Positions 33,535-42,218 are shown, counted from the stretch's first letter. The stretch is 64,000 nucleotides of DNA from Psychrobacillus sp042945595 (GCF_042945595.1 NZ_CP168493.1:1426001-1490000); one strand, 5' to 3'. Program-made: numbers and translations. Notes: a model not told the origin generated them from the letters alone.

Positions 33535-33710
33535 TTGAAAAAACGTGGAGATTGTTTCGTACCAGCTATCTCTATATTAATAATAAAAAATATGAACCAT
33601 ATCCTTAAAGATGCTCCATCCGAGATGAAAGGCAATATGGACACATATTCAAATCCCAACTTGCAGTAGCAAAAGGGCTTGTAGACGGAATGGTAGAATT
33701 CATAAAATAA
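33535..33710 (+). pseudogene. Degraded small gene upstream of the ABC operon
   Basis: A TTG at 33535, eight bases after GGAGG, opens an ORF that after one missing A in an A6 run (33538-33543) would read KKTWRLFRTSYLYINNKKYEPYP. An in-frame TAA follows, and then DERQYGHIFKSQLAVAKGL and VDGMVEFIK up to a stop at 33708. The unshifted frame gives 44 residues of unlikely composition. The shifted frame looks protein-like, so I read this as a remnant with a frameshift and a stop. I do not recognise the family. It is the only feature in the 296-base gap. Confidence 0.35.
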
Positions 33711-33732
33711 TTTGACTTGGGGAGGTAGCTTC

Positions 33733-34527
33733 ATGAACGAGGAAAAGGTGTTGTCATTAATAGATGTATCTAAAAGTTACGGAAATAAAAGAGTGTTACA
33801 AGGTGTAAATTTAGAAGTATTTAAGGGACAAATTATTGGATATATTGGTCCGAATGGTGCGGGTAAAAGTACTACCGTTAAACTAATGCTTGGTTTATTG
33901 AATGATTATAGCGGGAAAGTTGAAATTTTCGGGAGTGATATTTCAAATGGCGATATTAGTTACAAGAAAAGTATTGGGTACGTACCCGAAACCGCCGAAT
34001 TATATGAGAATTTAACCGCATGTGAATATTTAACATTTACTGGAGAACTTTATGGTTTAAAAAGTGATGTTGCCGAGAAAAAAGCGTTGGATTTGATGAA
34101 AGAATTTAATTTAGAAGCATCTTTTCATCAGCGTCTATCTTCTTTTTCAAAAGGGATGAAACAAAAAGTACTAATAATTTCAAGCTTGTTACACGACCCA
34201 GATTTATTATTTTATGATGAACCTTTAAGTGGTCTAGATGCAAATAGTGTGATGGTTATTAAAGAGTTACTAGCAAAACTTGCATTACAAGGAAAGACTA
34301 TTTTTTATTCCTCTCATATTATGGATGTTGTTGAGAAGATTAGTAACCGAATTGTTTTACTAGTAGAAGGTAGAGTAGTTGCGGATGGCACTTTCGAAGA
34401 TTTAAAAACGCAGAACAAAGAGGGATCACTTGAAAATATATTCAATCAGTTAACAGGGTTTACACAACATGCAGAAATTGCTGGAAAAATTGTAGATATA
34501 GTTAGTGAGGATTCAGCTCATGATTGA
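33733..34527 (+). CDS. ABC transporter ATP-binding protein (ABC-2 type exporter)
   Basis: A 264-residue ATPase with Walker A GPNGAGKST near residue 40, a signature-like SSFSKGMKQK and Walker B LLFYDEPLSGLD. This style (signature S-KGMKQ, C-terminal tail of about 40 residues) belongs to ATPases of ABC-2 exporters. The ATG 33733 follows GGGGAGG. The end overlaps the permease start by eight bases. It is first in a four-gene operon with a large permease, a nucleotidyltransferase-like gene and a lipoprotein gene. Substrate unknown. Confidence 0.88.
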   Translation: MNEEKVLSLIDVSKSYGNKRVLQGVNLEVFKGQIIGYIGPNGAGKSTTVKLMLGLLNDYSGKVEIFGSDISNGDISYKKSIGYVPETAELYENLTACEYLTFTGELYGLKSDVAEKKALDLMKEFNLEASFHQRLSSFSKGMKQKVLIISSLLHDPDLLFYDEPLSGLDANSVMVIKELLAKLALQGKTIFYSSHIMDVVEKISNRIVLLVEGRVVADGTFEDLKTQNKEGSLENIFNQLTGFTQHAEIAGKIVDIVSEDSAHD

Positions 34528-36160
34528 CTTTAATTCTCTTCGTATACTGGACCGTTTTAAAGGTTTATTTTGGAAGTCGGGCATTGATTATGAAATTATG
34601 AGAAAGATTATACAGTTGAAATTAACAATGGATAGTAGAAGAATGCCAACCATTTTTAATGGGTCGAAAGTGAAAAAAGAAGGTAATCAGTTTTTGAAAT
34701 CTTTGTGGATGTATGCGTTATATGGTCTTATCTTATTGACTCCTTTTCTCTTTTTAGGAAAACAATATATTTTTCTAATAAGCATTATGTTTAGTTTATT
34801 AATTTTTATATTAATGACATCGATGATATCCGATTTCTCTGCGGTGTTACTAGATATTCGAGATAAAAATATTCTGCATACAAAACCTATTAACACCAAA
34901 ACATTAAATGCGGCTAAAGTAGTTCATATTTTGATTTATATTTTTTTATTAACAGGATCTTTTGTAGGGATTCCATTAATAATCAGTATATTTACTGGTG
35001 GAATTGGATTTTTCTTTATATTCTTGATAGAAATTGTGCTGACCAGTTGCTTAGCTGTCGTATTAACTGCTTTTGTTTATTTATTTATATTACGCTTTTT
35101 TAGTGGAGAGAAATTGAAGGATATTATTAATTATGTACAAATTCTCTTAACAATCGGCATAATGGTTAGCTATCAACTAGTTGCACGGTCATTTGAAATT
35201 ATTAATCTTAAAATTTCGTATACATTTGAGTGGTGGCATTTATTATTGCCTCCTATTTGGTACGGAGCACCATTTGAGCTTTTCTTAAACAAGGACTATT
35301 CAGCACACATCATTTTTTTATCGATCCTTGCATTCCTAGCCACTATAATAGCTATCCTACTTTATATTCGACTAATGCCATCTTTTGAACGAAATTTAGC
35401 AAAATTACTAAGTGATTCTATTACTAGGAAAAAGAAATCTAGAAAAATAGATAAGTTATGGGCAAAAATTTTATGTAGAACTGTGGAAGAACAAAATTTC
35501 TACCGTTTTTCTTCGCTTATGATGAAGCAAGAACGCGAAATAAAATTAAAAATTTACCCTCAACTTGGATTTGCATTCATATTTCCTTTCATCTTTTTGT
35601 TTAATGAGGTACGATTTCGGTCATTTGATGAAATAGTTAATGGAAATATTTATATGGTCATTTATTTTAGCTTAATAATGATTCCAACCGTTGTTCATAT
35701 GCTCCAATTTTCTGGTACTTACAAAGGTCATTGGATATTTTTGGCTGCTCCAGTTCAAAACAAAGCATCCATTTATAGAGCTACGTTAAAAGCATGTATG
35801 GTTAATTTCTTTCTTCCAATTTTTGTCCTCTTAAGTATTCTTTTTGTTTGGCTATTTTCTATTCGGATTTTACCGGATTTGTTTGTTGTATTGCTTGTAG
35901 CAATTGTCATAAGCCTTATTTCTTATAAGATGTTAAACGGAGAAGTATACCCATTTTCGAATTCCCATGAACATACACAAGATGCAAGTACATTCAAGGT
36001 ACTAGCTAGTATGGTTGTGATAGGTATGTTTGTGTTAGTCCATATAATAGCTTCTAAAATACCTTATGGATTATATGGGTATATGACGATCTTACTAATT
36101 GGAATAATAGTCGGTTGGAAAGCAGTATTTCCAACACAATTGAAAAAAAGGGGGTATTAG
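34520..36160 (+). CDS. ABC transporter permease (large ABC-2-like)
   Basis: About 546 residues with roughly 11 or 12 hydrophobic segments, about twice the size of a simple ABC-2 permease. Two stretches, around residues 60-240 and 360-545, hold most of the helices, with a charged loop between them (TRKKKSRKIDKLWAKILC). The ATG 34520 is nine bases after GTGAGG, inside the ATPase end. It pairs with the ATPase at 33733 to form a probable exporter of unknown substrate. Its stop is immediately followed by the GTG of the next gene. Confidence 0.8.
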   Translation: MIDFNSLRILDRFKGLFWKSGIDYEIMRKIIQLKLTMDSRRMPTIFNGSKVKKEGNQFLKSLWMYALYGLILLTPFLFLGKQYIFLISIMFSLLIFILMTSMISDFSAVLLDIRDKNILHTKPINTKTLNAAKVVHILIYIFLLTGSFVGIPLIISIFTGGIGFFFIFLIEIVLTSCLAVVLTAFVYLFILRFFSGEKLKDIINYVQILLTIGIMVSYQLVARSFEIINLKISYTFEWWHLLLPPIWYGAPFELFLNKDYSAHIIFLSILAFLATIIAILLYIRLMPSFERNLAKLLSDSITRKKKSRKIDKLWAKILCRTVEEQNFYRFSSLMMKQEREIKLKIYPQLGFAFIFPFIFLFNEVRFRSFDEIVNGNIYMVIYFSLIMIPTVVHMLQFSGTYKGHWIFLAAPVQNKASIYRATLKACMVNFFLPIFVLLSILFVWLFSIRILPDLFVVLLVAIVISLISYKMLNGEVYPFSNSHEHTQDASTFKVLASMVVIGMFVLVHIIASKIPYGLYGYMTILLIGIIVGWKAVFPTQLKKRGY

Positions 36161-36739
36161 GTGAAAATCCAAGGTGAAAAAGAGATAATAAAAATAATCA
36201 AAGAAGATGAATGGATGATGGAAATATTAAAAGCAGCAAAAGCATTAAAACTTCCTGATTGGTGGATTTGTGCAGGATTTGTTCGTTCGAAAATTTGGGA
36301 TACGATTCATGGTTTCGAAAATAGAACTCCATTATCCGATATTGATGTAATCTATTTTGATTGTACAAAAGTAGAGGAATCCATTGAAAAATCTTTAGAA
36401 AAACAGTTAATCGAATGGATGCCGAATATACCTTGGTCAGTGAAAAATCAAGCAAGGATGCATGTCATAAATAATTTACCTTCCTATACATCATCAGTTG
36501 ATGGGATTGCAAACTTTCCGGAAACTGTAACAGCATTAGGGGTGAAATTAGACGAAGAAGATAATGTACTATTAACTGCACCACATGGAATTAATGATGT
36601 TATTCAAATGGTAATAAAACCCACACCACGCTTTGAGAAAACTAAAGAGTTGGTGACAGTATACGAGGATCGAATAAGGAAAAAGAATTGGTCTTCTATT
36701 TGGCCAATGATTTCAATTAATAATAGGAGGAGTGATTGA
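36161..36739 (+). CDS. Nucleotidyltransferase-fold family protein (NTP_transf_6/DUF925-like)
   Basis: A 192-residue protein with ICAGFVRSKIWD and a PLSDIDVIYFD acidic motif, resembling the DUF925 (NTP_transf_6) family of nucleotidyltransferase-fold proteins. Those proteins have no well-defined role. The GTG 36161 directly follows the permease stop and is six bases after AGGGGG, so it is the third gene of the ABC operon. Such genes are often stand-alone, so the link with transport may be only positional. Confidence 0.75.
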   Translation: MKIQGEKEIIKIIKEDEWMMEILKAAKALKLPDWWICAGFVRSKIWDTIHGFENRTPLSDIDVIYFDCTKVEESIEKSLEKQLIEWMPNIPWSVKNQARMHVINNLPSYTSSVDGIANFPETVTALGVKLDEEDNVLLTAPHGINDVIQMVIKPTPRFEKTKELVTVYEDRIRKKNWSSIWPMISINNRRSD

Positions 36740-37336
36740 TTGAAAAGGAAATCGCTTGTTATTTCTATAGCTTTGCTCATAATCTGTTTAGGGGCTTGTA
36801 AAAAGGAAATTCAATCAACGAATACACTATCTGAAGCAAAATTAACTGATAAAGAAAAATTTCTATTATCTTCTACAAGTGATAAATCATTTGTCTTTGA
36901 TTACAAAGTAGATAAAAAATATAAACAAATCTCTTTGTGGGTAGACAAATATGAGTTTGGAAAACTAGTAGAAGAAAAACGAAATAATATGTTGACGAAA
37001 ATTGAAGGTAATGGAACGATTATTTTTTCCAATTCTACAACTATTGCTGATCAAGAAGAGTCAATTTTCAATATTAGCGTTCAAAGTAATGGCGGCTTTA
37101 GTGGTAACAGTACAAAACAAAAGATACCAATTGGAATGTCAAGTACTTGGGGTAGCAATCCATCGGAGTATATTCCGATAGCCGATAATATGGTTCTTGC
37201 GAGTATTTGTTACTCCAATGGCCAAGGGATGAGGTCGCTTTCAAAGGATTTTTATTCGGATTTAGACAATCGCTTAAATGAGATAAAAGACTACGATGTA
37301 GTATGGATATTAAAAGCCGATTTTCTCGAAAAGTAA
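36740..37336 (+). CDS. Putative lipoprotein of unknown function
   Basis: A 198-residue secreted lipoprotein: positively charged tip MKRK, hydrophobic core, and lipobox LGAC with cysteine near residue 20. The mature part has no family I recognise; it contains FVFDYKVDKKYKQISLWVDKYE and looks beta-rich. The TTG 36740 is nine bases after AGGAGG and overlaps the stop of the preceding gene. As the last member of the ABC operon it could be an extracellular accessory or immunity-like component, but that is a guess. No clear terminator follows before the repeats at 37538. Confidence 0.75.
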   Translation: MKRKSLVISIALLIICLGACKKEIQSTNTLSEAKLTDKEKFLLSSTSDKSFVFDYKVDKKYKQISLWVDKYEFGKLVEEKRNNMLTKIEGNGTIIFSNSTTIADQEESIFNISVQSNGGFSGNSTKQKIPIGMSSTWGSNPSEYIPIADNMVLASICYSNGQGMRSLSKDFYSDLDNRLNEIKDYDVVWILKADFLEK

Positions 37337-37537
37337 TAGATATGAGACTATTTAAAAAGATCAACTATCCAGTATTCATGGAGTTTTGTAGCTCTTTCTA
37401 ATCGCGCCACTCTTATGTAGAGCATCTCCTAAATTAAGTAACATAATGATTGAAATAAACGACTACTTCCATTCTCTTTACTCTTAAAGTAACAAGTTTA
37501 AAATGCATTATACAGCTATTAAAAAAGGTGGTACTAG

Positions 37538-37800
37538 AGAAAAATAGATAGCATCTATAGATAAAGAAGCGCTGAGCGGACGAAATTGTATCTTCGTCCG
37601 CTTTTAAAAGTATAGGAAAGGATTTATTCTCTCATTATCCGAACCTCACGCACCTTGTCTCTACGTATTCCAAGAGGGCGCCGGACAAACATCTGCCACG
37701 AGCCATAACTCTAACGATAATAGTGTAGCAAATGTTTCGTCCAACGCACTCGGGAAAAGCTGAAGACCAGATGCACTTAAAGGGCACTTTCGTTTTTCTA
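37538..37800. repeat. Family-1 intergenic repeat, copy D (lacks the central hairpin)
   Basis: Contains ATAGATAGCATC, the first hairpin GCGGACGAA (from about 37576) with TTCGTCCGC and TTTTAAAA, GCACCTTGTCTCTAC, GGACAAACATCTGCCACGAG, then directly CATAACTCTAACGATAATAGTGTAG. The GATTACCG, A-run and variable hairpin seen in copies B, C, E and F are missing, as if excised. It ends GATGCACTTAAAGGGCAC. It is the first of two adjacent copies in the 836-base gap 37337-38172. Confidence 0.72.
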
Positions 37801-37805
37801 AAAAG

Positions 37806-37966
37806 TATAAGAAAGTATATGAATTTGATATACTAGAAACCGAGTATTCACAACGACTTGAAGTGCTTTTTTAATAGTGGCTACCTTACGCAGGATTTCC
37901 TATATGTTTTTACTTTTACCGTCCACTGTATACATGAATAAGTGGGTAGATGATTAGAGTTGGTGG
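37806..37966. repeat. Repeat-3 unit, copy 2
   Basis: About 160 bases matching 28553-28716 (ATAAGAAAGTATATGAA, TACTAGAAACC, GCAGGATTTCCTATATG, TATACATGAATAAG, GGGTAGATGATTAGA). It lies between family-1 copies D and E and leads directly into copy E, the same order as copy 1 leading into copy B. Confidence 0.7.
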
Positions 37967-37968
37967 AA

Positions 37969-38175
37969 CCTGAAAAAATAGATAGCATCTATAGATAAAC
38001 AAGCGCTGAGCGGACAAACATCTGCCACAAGATGACCGAAAAAAGTGTAGCTGGAAGTGACGCGGTCACTTCCAGCTACACAATTTCAACGGTAATAGTG
38101 AAGTGGATGTTTCGTCCAAAGCACTCTAAAATAGAGAAGACAAGATGTACTTAAAAGACACTACCACTTTTCTCA
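37969..38175. repeat. Family-1 intergenic repeat, copy E (lacks the first hairpin module)
   Basis: Starts like the others (AAAAAATAGATAGCATC..GATAAAC..GCGCTGAGCGGAC) but jumps at CGGAC straight to AAACATCTGCCACAAGATGACCG, losing the right arm of hairpin 1 and about 110 bases found in copy B. Both sides of the missing part carry CGGAC in copy B, so deletion between short direct repeats fits. The central hairpin is perfect: GTGTAGCTGGAAGTGAC (38045-38061), loop GCG, complement to 38081. Its right end supplies the nagB stop codon (38173-38175). Confidence 0.72.
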
Positions 38176-38871
38176 TTTTATATCTGTAATAACTGTTACG
38201 TGCGGATGTCTCTTTAAAACTGTAATGGGCAACTGTTCCGTAATTTCATCTCCAAGTAAAGCTTCTATTGCTTGTCGCTTCTTTTCTCCAAATGCCAGTA
38301 AAATAATTTGTTTCGCATTCATGATTGAAGCAATTCCCATTGTAAATGCTCTAGTAGGTATTTCTTCATGATCATCAAAGTATTGACTATTCACTCCTAG
38401 TGTAGAATCTGTTAGATTAGCTACATGAGTTGTGGAGTCAAAAGAAGTACCAGGCTCGTTAAATGCAATATGACCATTTTCCCCTACACCTAAAAACTGA
38501 ATATCTAATGGACATTCAGTTAATTTATTTTCATATCTGATACATTCCGATTCTAAATTTTCTGCAAGTCCGTTTTGAATATACGTTTCTTTGAAAGGTT
38601 TTTTTGAAAATAAATGTTCTTGCATGAAAAAAGCATAGCTGTTTTTATTAGTTGGAGCTAAACCAACATATTCATCCAAGTTAAAAGCGGTAACTTGTGA
38701 AAAATCTAAAGAGGAATGGATGATACTTTTATAAATTGGAATCATGGTGCTCCCTGTTGCTAAACCTAATGAATGAAGTGTCTTTTCATTTATATCCTTA
38801 GTGAGTCTGTTTACCACGAAAGAAGCTGCTTGTTGTTGATCTTCCACTTGAATCATTTCAAAAAATGGCAT
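38173..38871 (-). CDS. nagB: Glucosamine-6-phosphate deaminase
   Basis: Converts glucosamine-6-phosphate to fructose-6-phosphate and ammonia, feeding amino sugars into glycolysis. 232 residues, the short Bacillus-type length. It contains GLATGSTM, the FNLDEY catalytic aspartate region and GVGENGHIAFNEPG with the active-site histidine. The gene stands alone; nagA is not adjacent. The stop codon TGA falls in the terminal bases of repeat copy E. It is divergent from cotE and is the last gene of the island before synteny resumes. Confidence 0.93.
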   Translation of the reverse strand: MPFFEMIQVEDQQQAASFVVNRLTKDINEKTLHSLGLATGSTMIPIYKSIIHSSLDFSQVTAFNLDEYVGLAPTNKNSYAFFMQEHLFSKKPFKETYIQNGLAENLESECIRYENKLTECPLDIQFLGVGENGHIAFNEPGTSFDSTTHVANLTDSTLGVNSQYFDDHEEIPTRAFTMGIASIMNAKQIILLAFGEKKRQAIEALLGDEITEQLPITVLKRHPHVTVITDIK

Positions 38872-38956
38872 GTTAATACCTCGCTATTCTATTAATGTAT
38901 TAAGTGTATTTGTAAACTTCCGAAAGGTCAATCATCTATCTTCACAAATAATATGA

Positions 38957-38984
38957 ACCCATTGGGCTGATAGCGCATATGATG
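38957..38984 (+). promoter_or_regulatory. cotE promoter candidate (mother-cell sigma type)
   Basis: AC at 38957-38958, then 17 bases, then CATATGATG fits the sigma-K pattern AC-N(16-17)-CATANNNTA with a one-base difference at the end. It lies about 30 bases before the cotE start. cotE of B. subtilis is read by sigma-E and sigma-K; a sigma-E -35 was not evident. Confidence 0.35.
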
Positions 38985-39012
38985 TTATGACTTGATTACA
39001 AGGAGGAAAAAA

Positions 39013-39552
39013 ATGAAACATTTAAGACAGATAGTGACGAAAGCTGTTATTGCTAAAGGGAAAAAGAGAACGGAATCAAGTGAAGTTCTTTGCCCACCAA
39101 ATACGCCATCTAGCATTTTAGGTTGTTGGGTTATTAACCATACGTTTCAGTCAAAAAAGCACGGGAAATACGTAGAAGTAACAGGGAAATTTGATATAAA
39201 CGTTTGGTATGCACATCACGACCATTCCAAAACATCTGTTTTTACTGAAACGATTAATTACAAAGACAAAATGAAATTACATTACCGTGACAAAGATTCC
39301 ACAGGCGAAGAAGTACATGTGCGTGTTATTCAACAACCAAATTGTACAGAAGCGATTATTACATCAAATGGAACTAAATTCCAAGTAACAGTAGAACGTG
39401 AACTTTTGGCAGAAGTTGTTGGGGAAACAACTATTTGTATTCAAGTTCAAGACCAGGATTTTGAAGAAGAATGGGCATTTAAAGATGAAAGCTCTTCTAG
39501 TTCCTCAAGCTCATCTAGTTCTTCAAATGATAACTCTTCATCCTCACTTTAA
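39013..39552 (+). CDS. cotE: Spore outer coat morphogenetic protein CotE
   Basis: Organises the outer spore coat on the forespore surface. About 179 residues; the core LRQIVTKAVIAKGKK, PSSILGCWVINH and FDINVWYAHHDHSKTSVFTE matches CotE. The ATG 39013 is six bases after AGGAGG (39001-39006); a TTG at 38992 precedes that site. The C-terminal tail is odd: after the acidic QDQDFEEEWAFKDE it becomes almost pure serine, ending NDNSSSSL, where the B. subtilis tail is acidic. It precedes mutS as in B. subtilis, so the island ends upstream of it. Confidence 0.93.
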   Translation: MKHLRQIVTKAVIAKGKKRTESSEVLCPPNTPSSILGCWVINHTFQSKKHGKYVEVTGKFDINVWYAHHDHSKTSVFTETINYKDKMKLHYRDKDSTGEEVHVRVIQQPNCTEAIITSNGTKFQVTVERELLAEVVGETTICIQVQDQDFEEEWAFKDESSSSSSSSSSSSNDNSSSSL

Positions 39553-39585
39553 AAGCCGGCTAGTATTTCCGGCTTTTTTTCTTTA
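39551..39585 (+). terminator. Terminator after cotE
   Basis: AAAGCCGG pairs with CCGGCTTT around a short AT-rich loop, followed by T residues. Confidence 0.75.
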
Positions 39586-39633
39586 TCTTTTGTTATAATA
39601 AATAGAGAAGTATAGAAGAGAGAAGGACAGAAA

Positions 39634-42198
39634 ATGACAACACATACTCCAATGATGCAACAATACCTGAAAATCAAAGAAGAATATATAGATGCGTTTT
39701 TATTTTTCCGATTGGGAGATTTTTATGAGTTATTTAATGAGGATGCTATTAAAGCATCTGCCATTTTAGAAATAACGTTAACGAGTAGGAAGGATAATAT
39801 TCCTATGTGCGGTGTGCCACATCATGCAGCCCAGAATTATATTGAAACGCTCATTAGCAAAGGACATAAAGTAGCTGTTTGTGAGCAAGTAGAGGACCCA
39901 AAACTTGCAAAAGGTGTTGTAAAAAGAGAAGTAGTACGCTTGATAACCCCTGGAACCATAATAGAAGGAAAAACAATGCATAACAAAACAAATTATTTTA
40001 TAGCTTCTGCTGATTTACTATCCACTAATGAAGTAGCATTTTCCTATTTAGATGTTTCTACAGGAGACGGTTTTACAACTATTTTACATGGTGATGAAAA
40101 AGAAATTGTGCAAGAATTGTTGTCTCTACAAGCAAAAGAATTGATTGTAAGTGAACAGCTATATGTATTGATTAATGACCTATCGGCTTTACATGAATTT
40201 ACTTTATCAATTGAGCAAGAAGAGCTAAATAATGAGGAAACAGAAAAATATGTTGAAAATCATCCGGTAGAAACACACCGAACAGTAAGGCGATTATTAC
40301 AATACATTCAAAAAACACAAAAGCGTTCTCTCCTACATATTCAGCCGTTCACCTTTCAAAGAAGAGATTCCTTTTTGATTATTGATTATCATTCGAAAAG
40401 GAATTTAGAGCTTATTTCTTCCATTCGTAATGGAGATCAAAAAGGAACACTATTATGGTTATTAGATGAAACAGTAACTGCAATGGGAGGAAGAAAACTG
40501 AAACAATGGATTCATCAACCACTTGCAGATAAACCAGCGATTGAATTGCGGTTAGAAACAGTAACGAGCTTTTTAGAAGATTTTATGCTTAGGGAAGAAA
40601 TGAAAGAAGCATTTAAAGAAGTATATGATTTAGAGCGATTAGTTGGAAGAATTGGGTTTGGAAGTGCTGGAGGTAGAGATCTTGCACAACTAAGACAATC
40701 TCTATCTATGATTCCTATGATAAAACAGCTTTTATTAGACTCCAATAATCATGCGCTCATAACGTTAGGACAAGCAATAGAGGAATGTCAAGATATTTGG
40801 AGAAAGTTAGATATAGCGATAAGTGAGAATCCGCCTATTTCTGTAAAAGACGGTGGAGTGATAAACAATGGATATAATCCTCGTCTAGATCAACTACGTG
40901 ATGCTTCTGTAAACGGCAAAAAGTGGATCGCCGAACTGGAACAAAAAGAACGAGAACTAACTGGTTCTAAAAATTTGAAAATAGGGTATAACCGGGTATT
41001 CGGTTATTATATTGAGTTGACGAAATCGAATATTCATTTTGCAGATGAAACTAGATATGTTCGAAAACAGACGCTTGCCAATGCGGAACGTTATATTACG
41101 GACGAGTTAAAAGAAAAAGAGTCACTCATCCTTTCAGCGGAAGATGAAAGCTTATTACTAGAATATGAATTATTTACTCAAATAAGAGAAGAAATAAAAG
41201 CTTATATTCCACTTGTACAGAAATTAGCAAAACAAATAAGTGAGTTAGACGTTTATATTTCTTTTGCCCATGTATCTGAAAAGCATCGATTAACAAAACC
41301 GAATTTTCATGAAACAAATGCGATGGAAATTAGAGAAGGAAGACATCCAGTTGTTGAAAAAATGATGAATAATCAATTATACGTGCCAAATGATTGTGTG
41401 TTGACTGAAGATAAAAAGATGCTTTTAATAACTGGTCCAAATATGTCAGGTAAAAGTACATTTATGCGACAAGTCGCTATTACAATAATTATGGCTCAAA
41501 TTGGTTGTTATGTTCCTGCTGAATCGGCATCATTACCAATTGTCGATAAAATATTTACACGAATTGGAGCAGCGGATGATCTAGCTGGCGGGCAGAGTAC
41601 ATTTATGATTGAAATGATGGAATCCCAACATGCCATTACGAATGCTACAAGTAAGAGTTTGCTGCTTTTTGATGAAATTGGCCGTGGAACATCTACTTAT
41701 GACGGGATGAGTTTAGCGCAATCGATGATGGAATATATTCATGACCATATTGGAGCAAATACTTTATTTTCAACTCACTACCATGAGTTAACTGACCTGG
41801 ACCAAACATTGTCTAAATTACGAAATGTACATGTTTCTGCTACAGAAAAAGATGGGAAAGTAGTATTTCTTCATAAGTTAAAAGAAGGTCCTGCGGATAA
41901 AAGTTATGGGATTCATGTTGCTGAACTTGCACAACTACCTAAAGAGATAATTTCTAGAGCAAGAGACATTTTAGCAACATTTGAAGAGAAAGAAAAAAAT
42001 GACAAATCAAATGCTGTAGTTCAAGATACACAACTTTCCTTTTTTGACGAGCAATTAACGACACCTACTGAATCTATAATAATGGGAGATAAATCATCCG
42101 AAAAAATACTAAAAAAGCTGAAAAAGATTAATATTTCCGGTACTACGCCATTAGGAGCATTACAGTTATTATATGAACTTCAAAACGAATTAGAATAA
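39634..42198 (+). CDS. mutS: DNA mismatch repair protein MutS
   Basis: Recognises base mismatches and recruits MutL. The 854-residue protein is of normal length. The N-terminal mismatch-binding motif FFRLGDFYELF is present near residue 29; clamp and lever domains follow, then the ATPase with GPNMSGKST (about residue 610), LLFDEIGRGTSTYDG and the STHYHEL segment. SD GAAGGAC precedes the ATG. It ends with a helix-turn-helix dimer region, and mutL follows after 20 bases. A normal, complete gene. Confidence 0.98.
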   Translation: MTTHTPMMQQYLKIKEEYIDAFLFFRLGDFYELFNEDAIKASAILEITLTSRKDNIPMCGVPHHAAQNYIETLISKGHKVAVCEQVEDPKLAKGVVKREVVRLITPGTIIEGKTMHNKTNYFIASADLLSTNEVAFSYLDVSTGDGFTTILHGDEKEIVQELLSLQAKELIVSEQLYVLINDLSALHEFTLSIEQEELNNEETEKYVENHPVETHRTVRRLLQYIQKTQKRSLLHIQPFTFQRRDSFLIIDYHSKRNLELISSIRNGDQKGTLLWLLDETVTAMGGRKLKQWIHQPLADKPAIELRLETVTSFLEDFMLREEMKEAFKEVYDLERLVGRIGFGSAGGRDLAQLRQSLSMIPMIKQLLLDSNNHALITLGQAIEECQDIWRKLDIAISENPPISVKDGGVINNGYNPRLDQLRDASVNGKKWIAELEQKERELTGSKNLKIGYNRVFGYYIELTKSNIHFADETRYVRKQTLANAERYITDELKEKESLILSAEDESLLLEYELFTQIREEIKAYIPLVQKLAKQISELDVYISFAHVSEKHRLTKPNFHETNAMEIREGRHPVVEKMMNNQLYVPNDCVLTEDKKMLLITGPNMSGKSTFMRQVAITIIMAQIGCYVPAESASLPIVDKIFTRIGAADDLAGGQSTFMIEMMESQHAITNATSKSLLLFDEIGRGTSTYDGMSLAQSMMEYIHDHIGANTLFSTHYHELTDLDQTLSKLRNVHVSATEKDGKVVFLHKLKEGPADKSYGIHVAELAQLPKEIISRARDILATFEEKEKNDKSNAVVQDTQLSFFDEQLTTPTESIIMGDKSSEKILKKLKKINISGTTPLGALQLLYELQNELE

Positions 42199-42218
42199 CC
42201 AAAAAGTAGGGGAATAGA

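Noticed and set aside
28717..38175. Multiple similar repeats resembling a dispersed CRISPR array
   Set aside because: The copies are hundreds to thousands of bases apart, of unequal length, and there are no regular spacers or cas genes.
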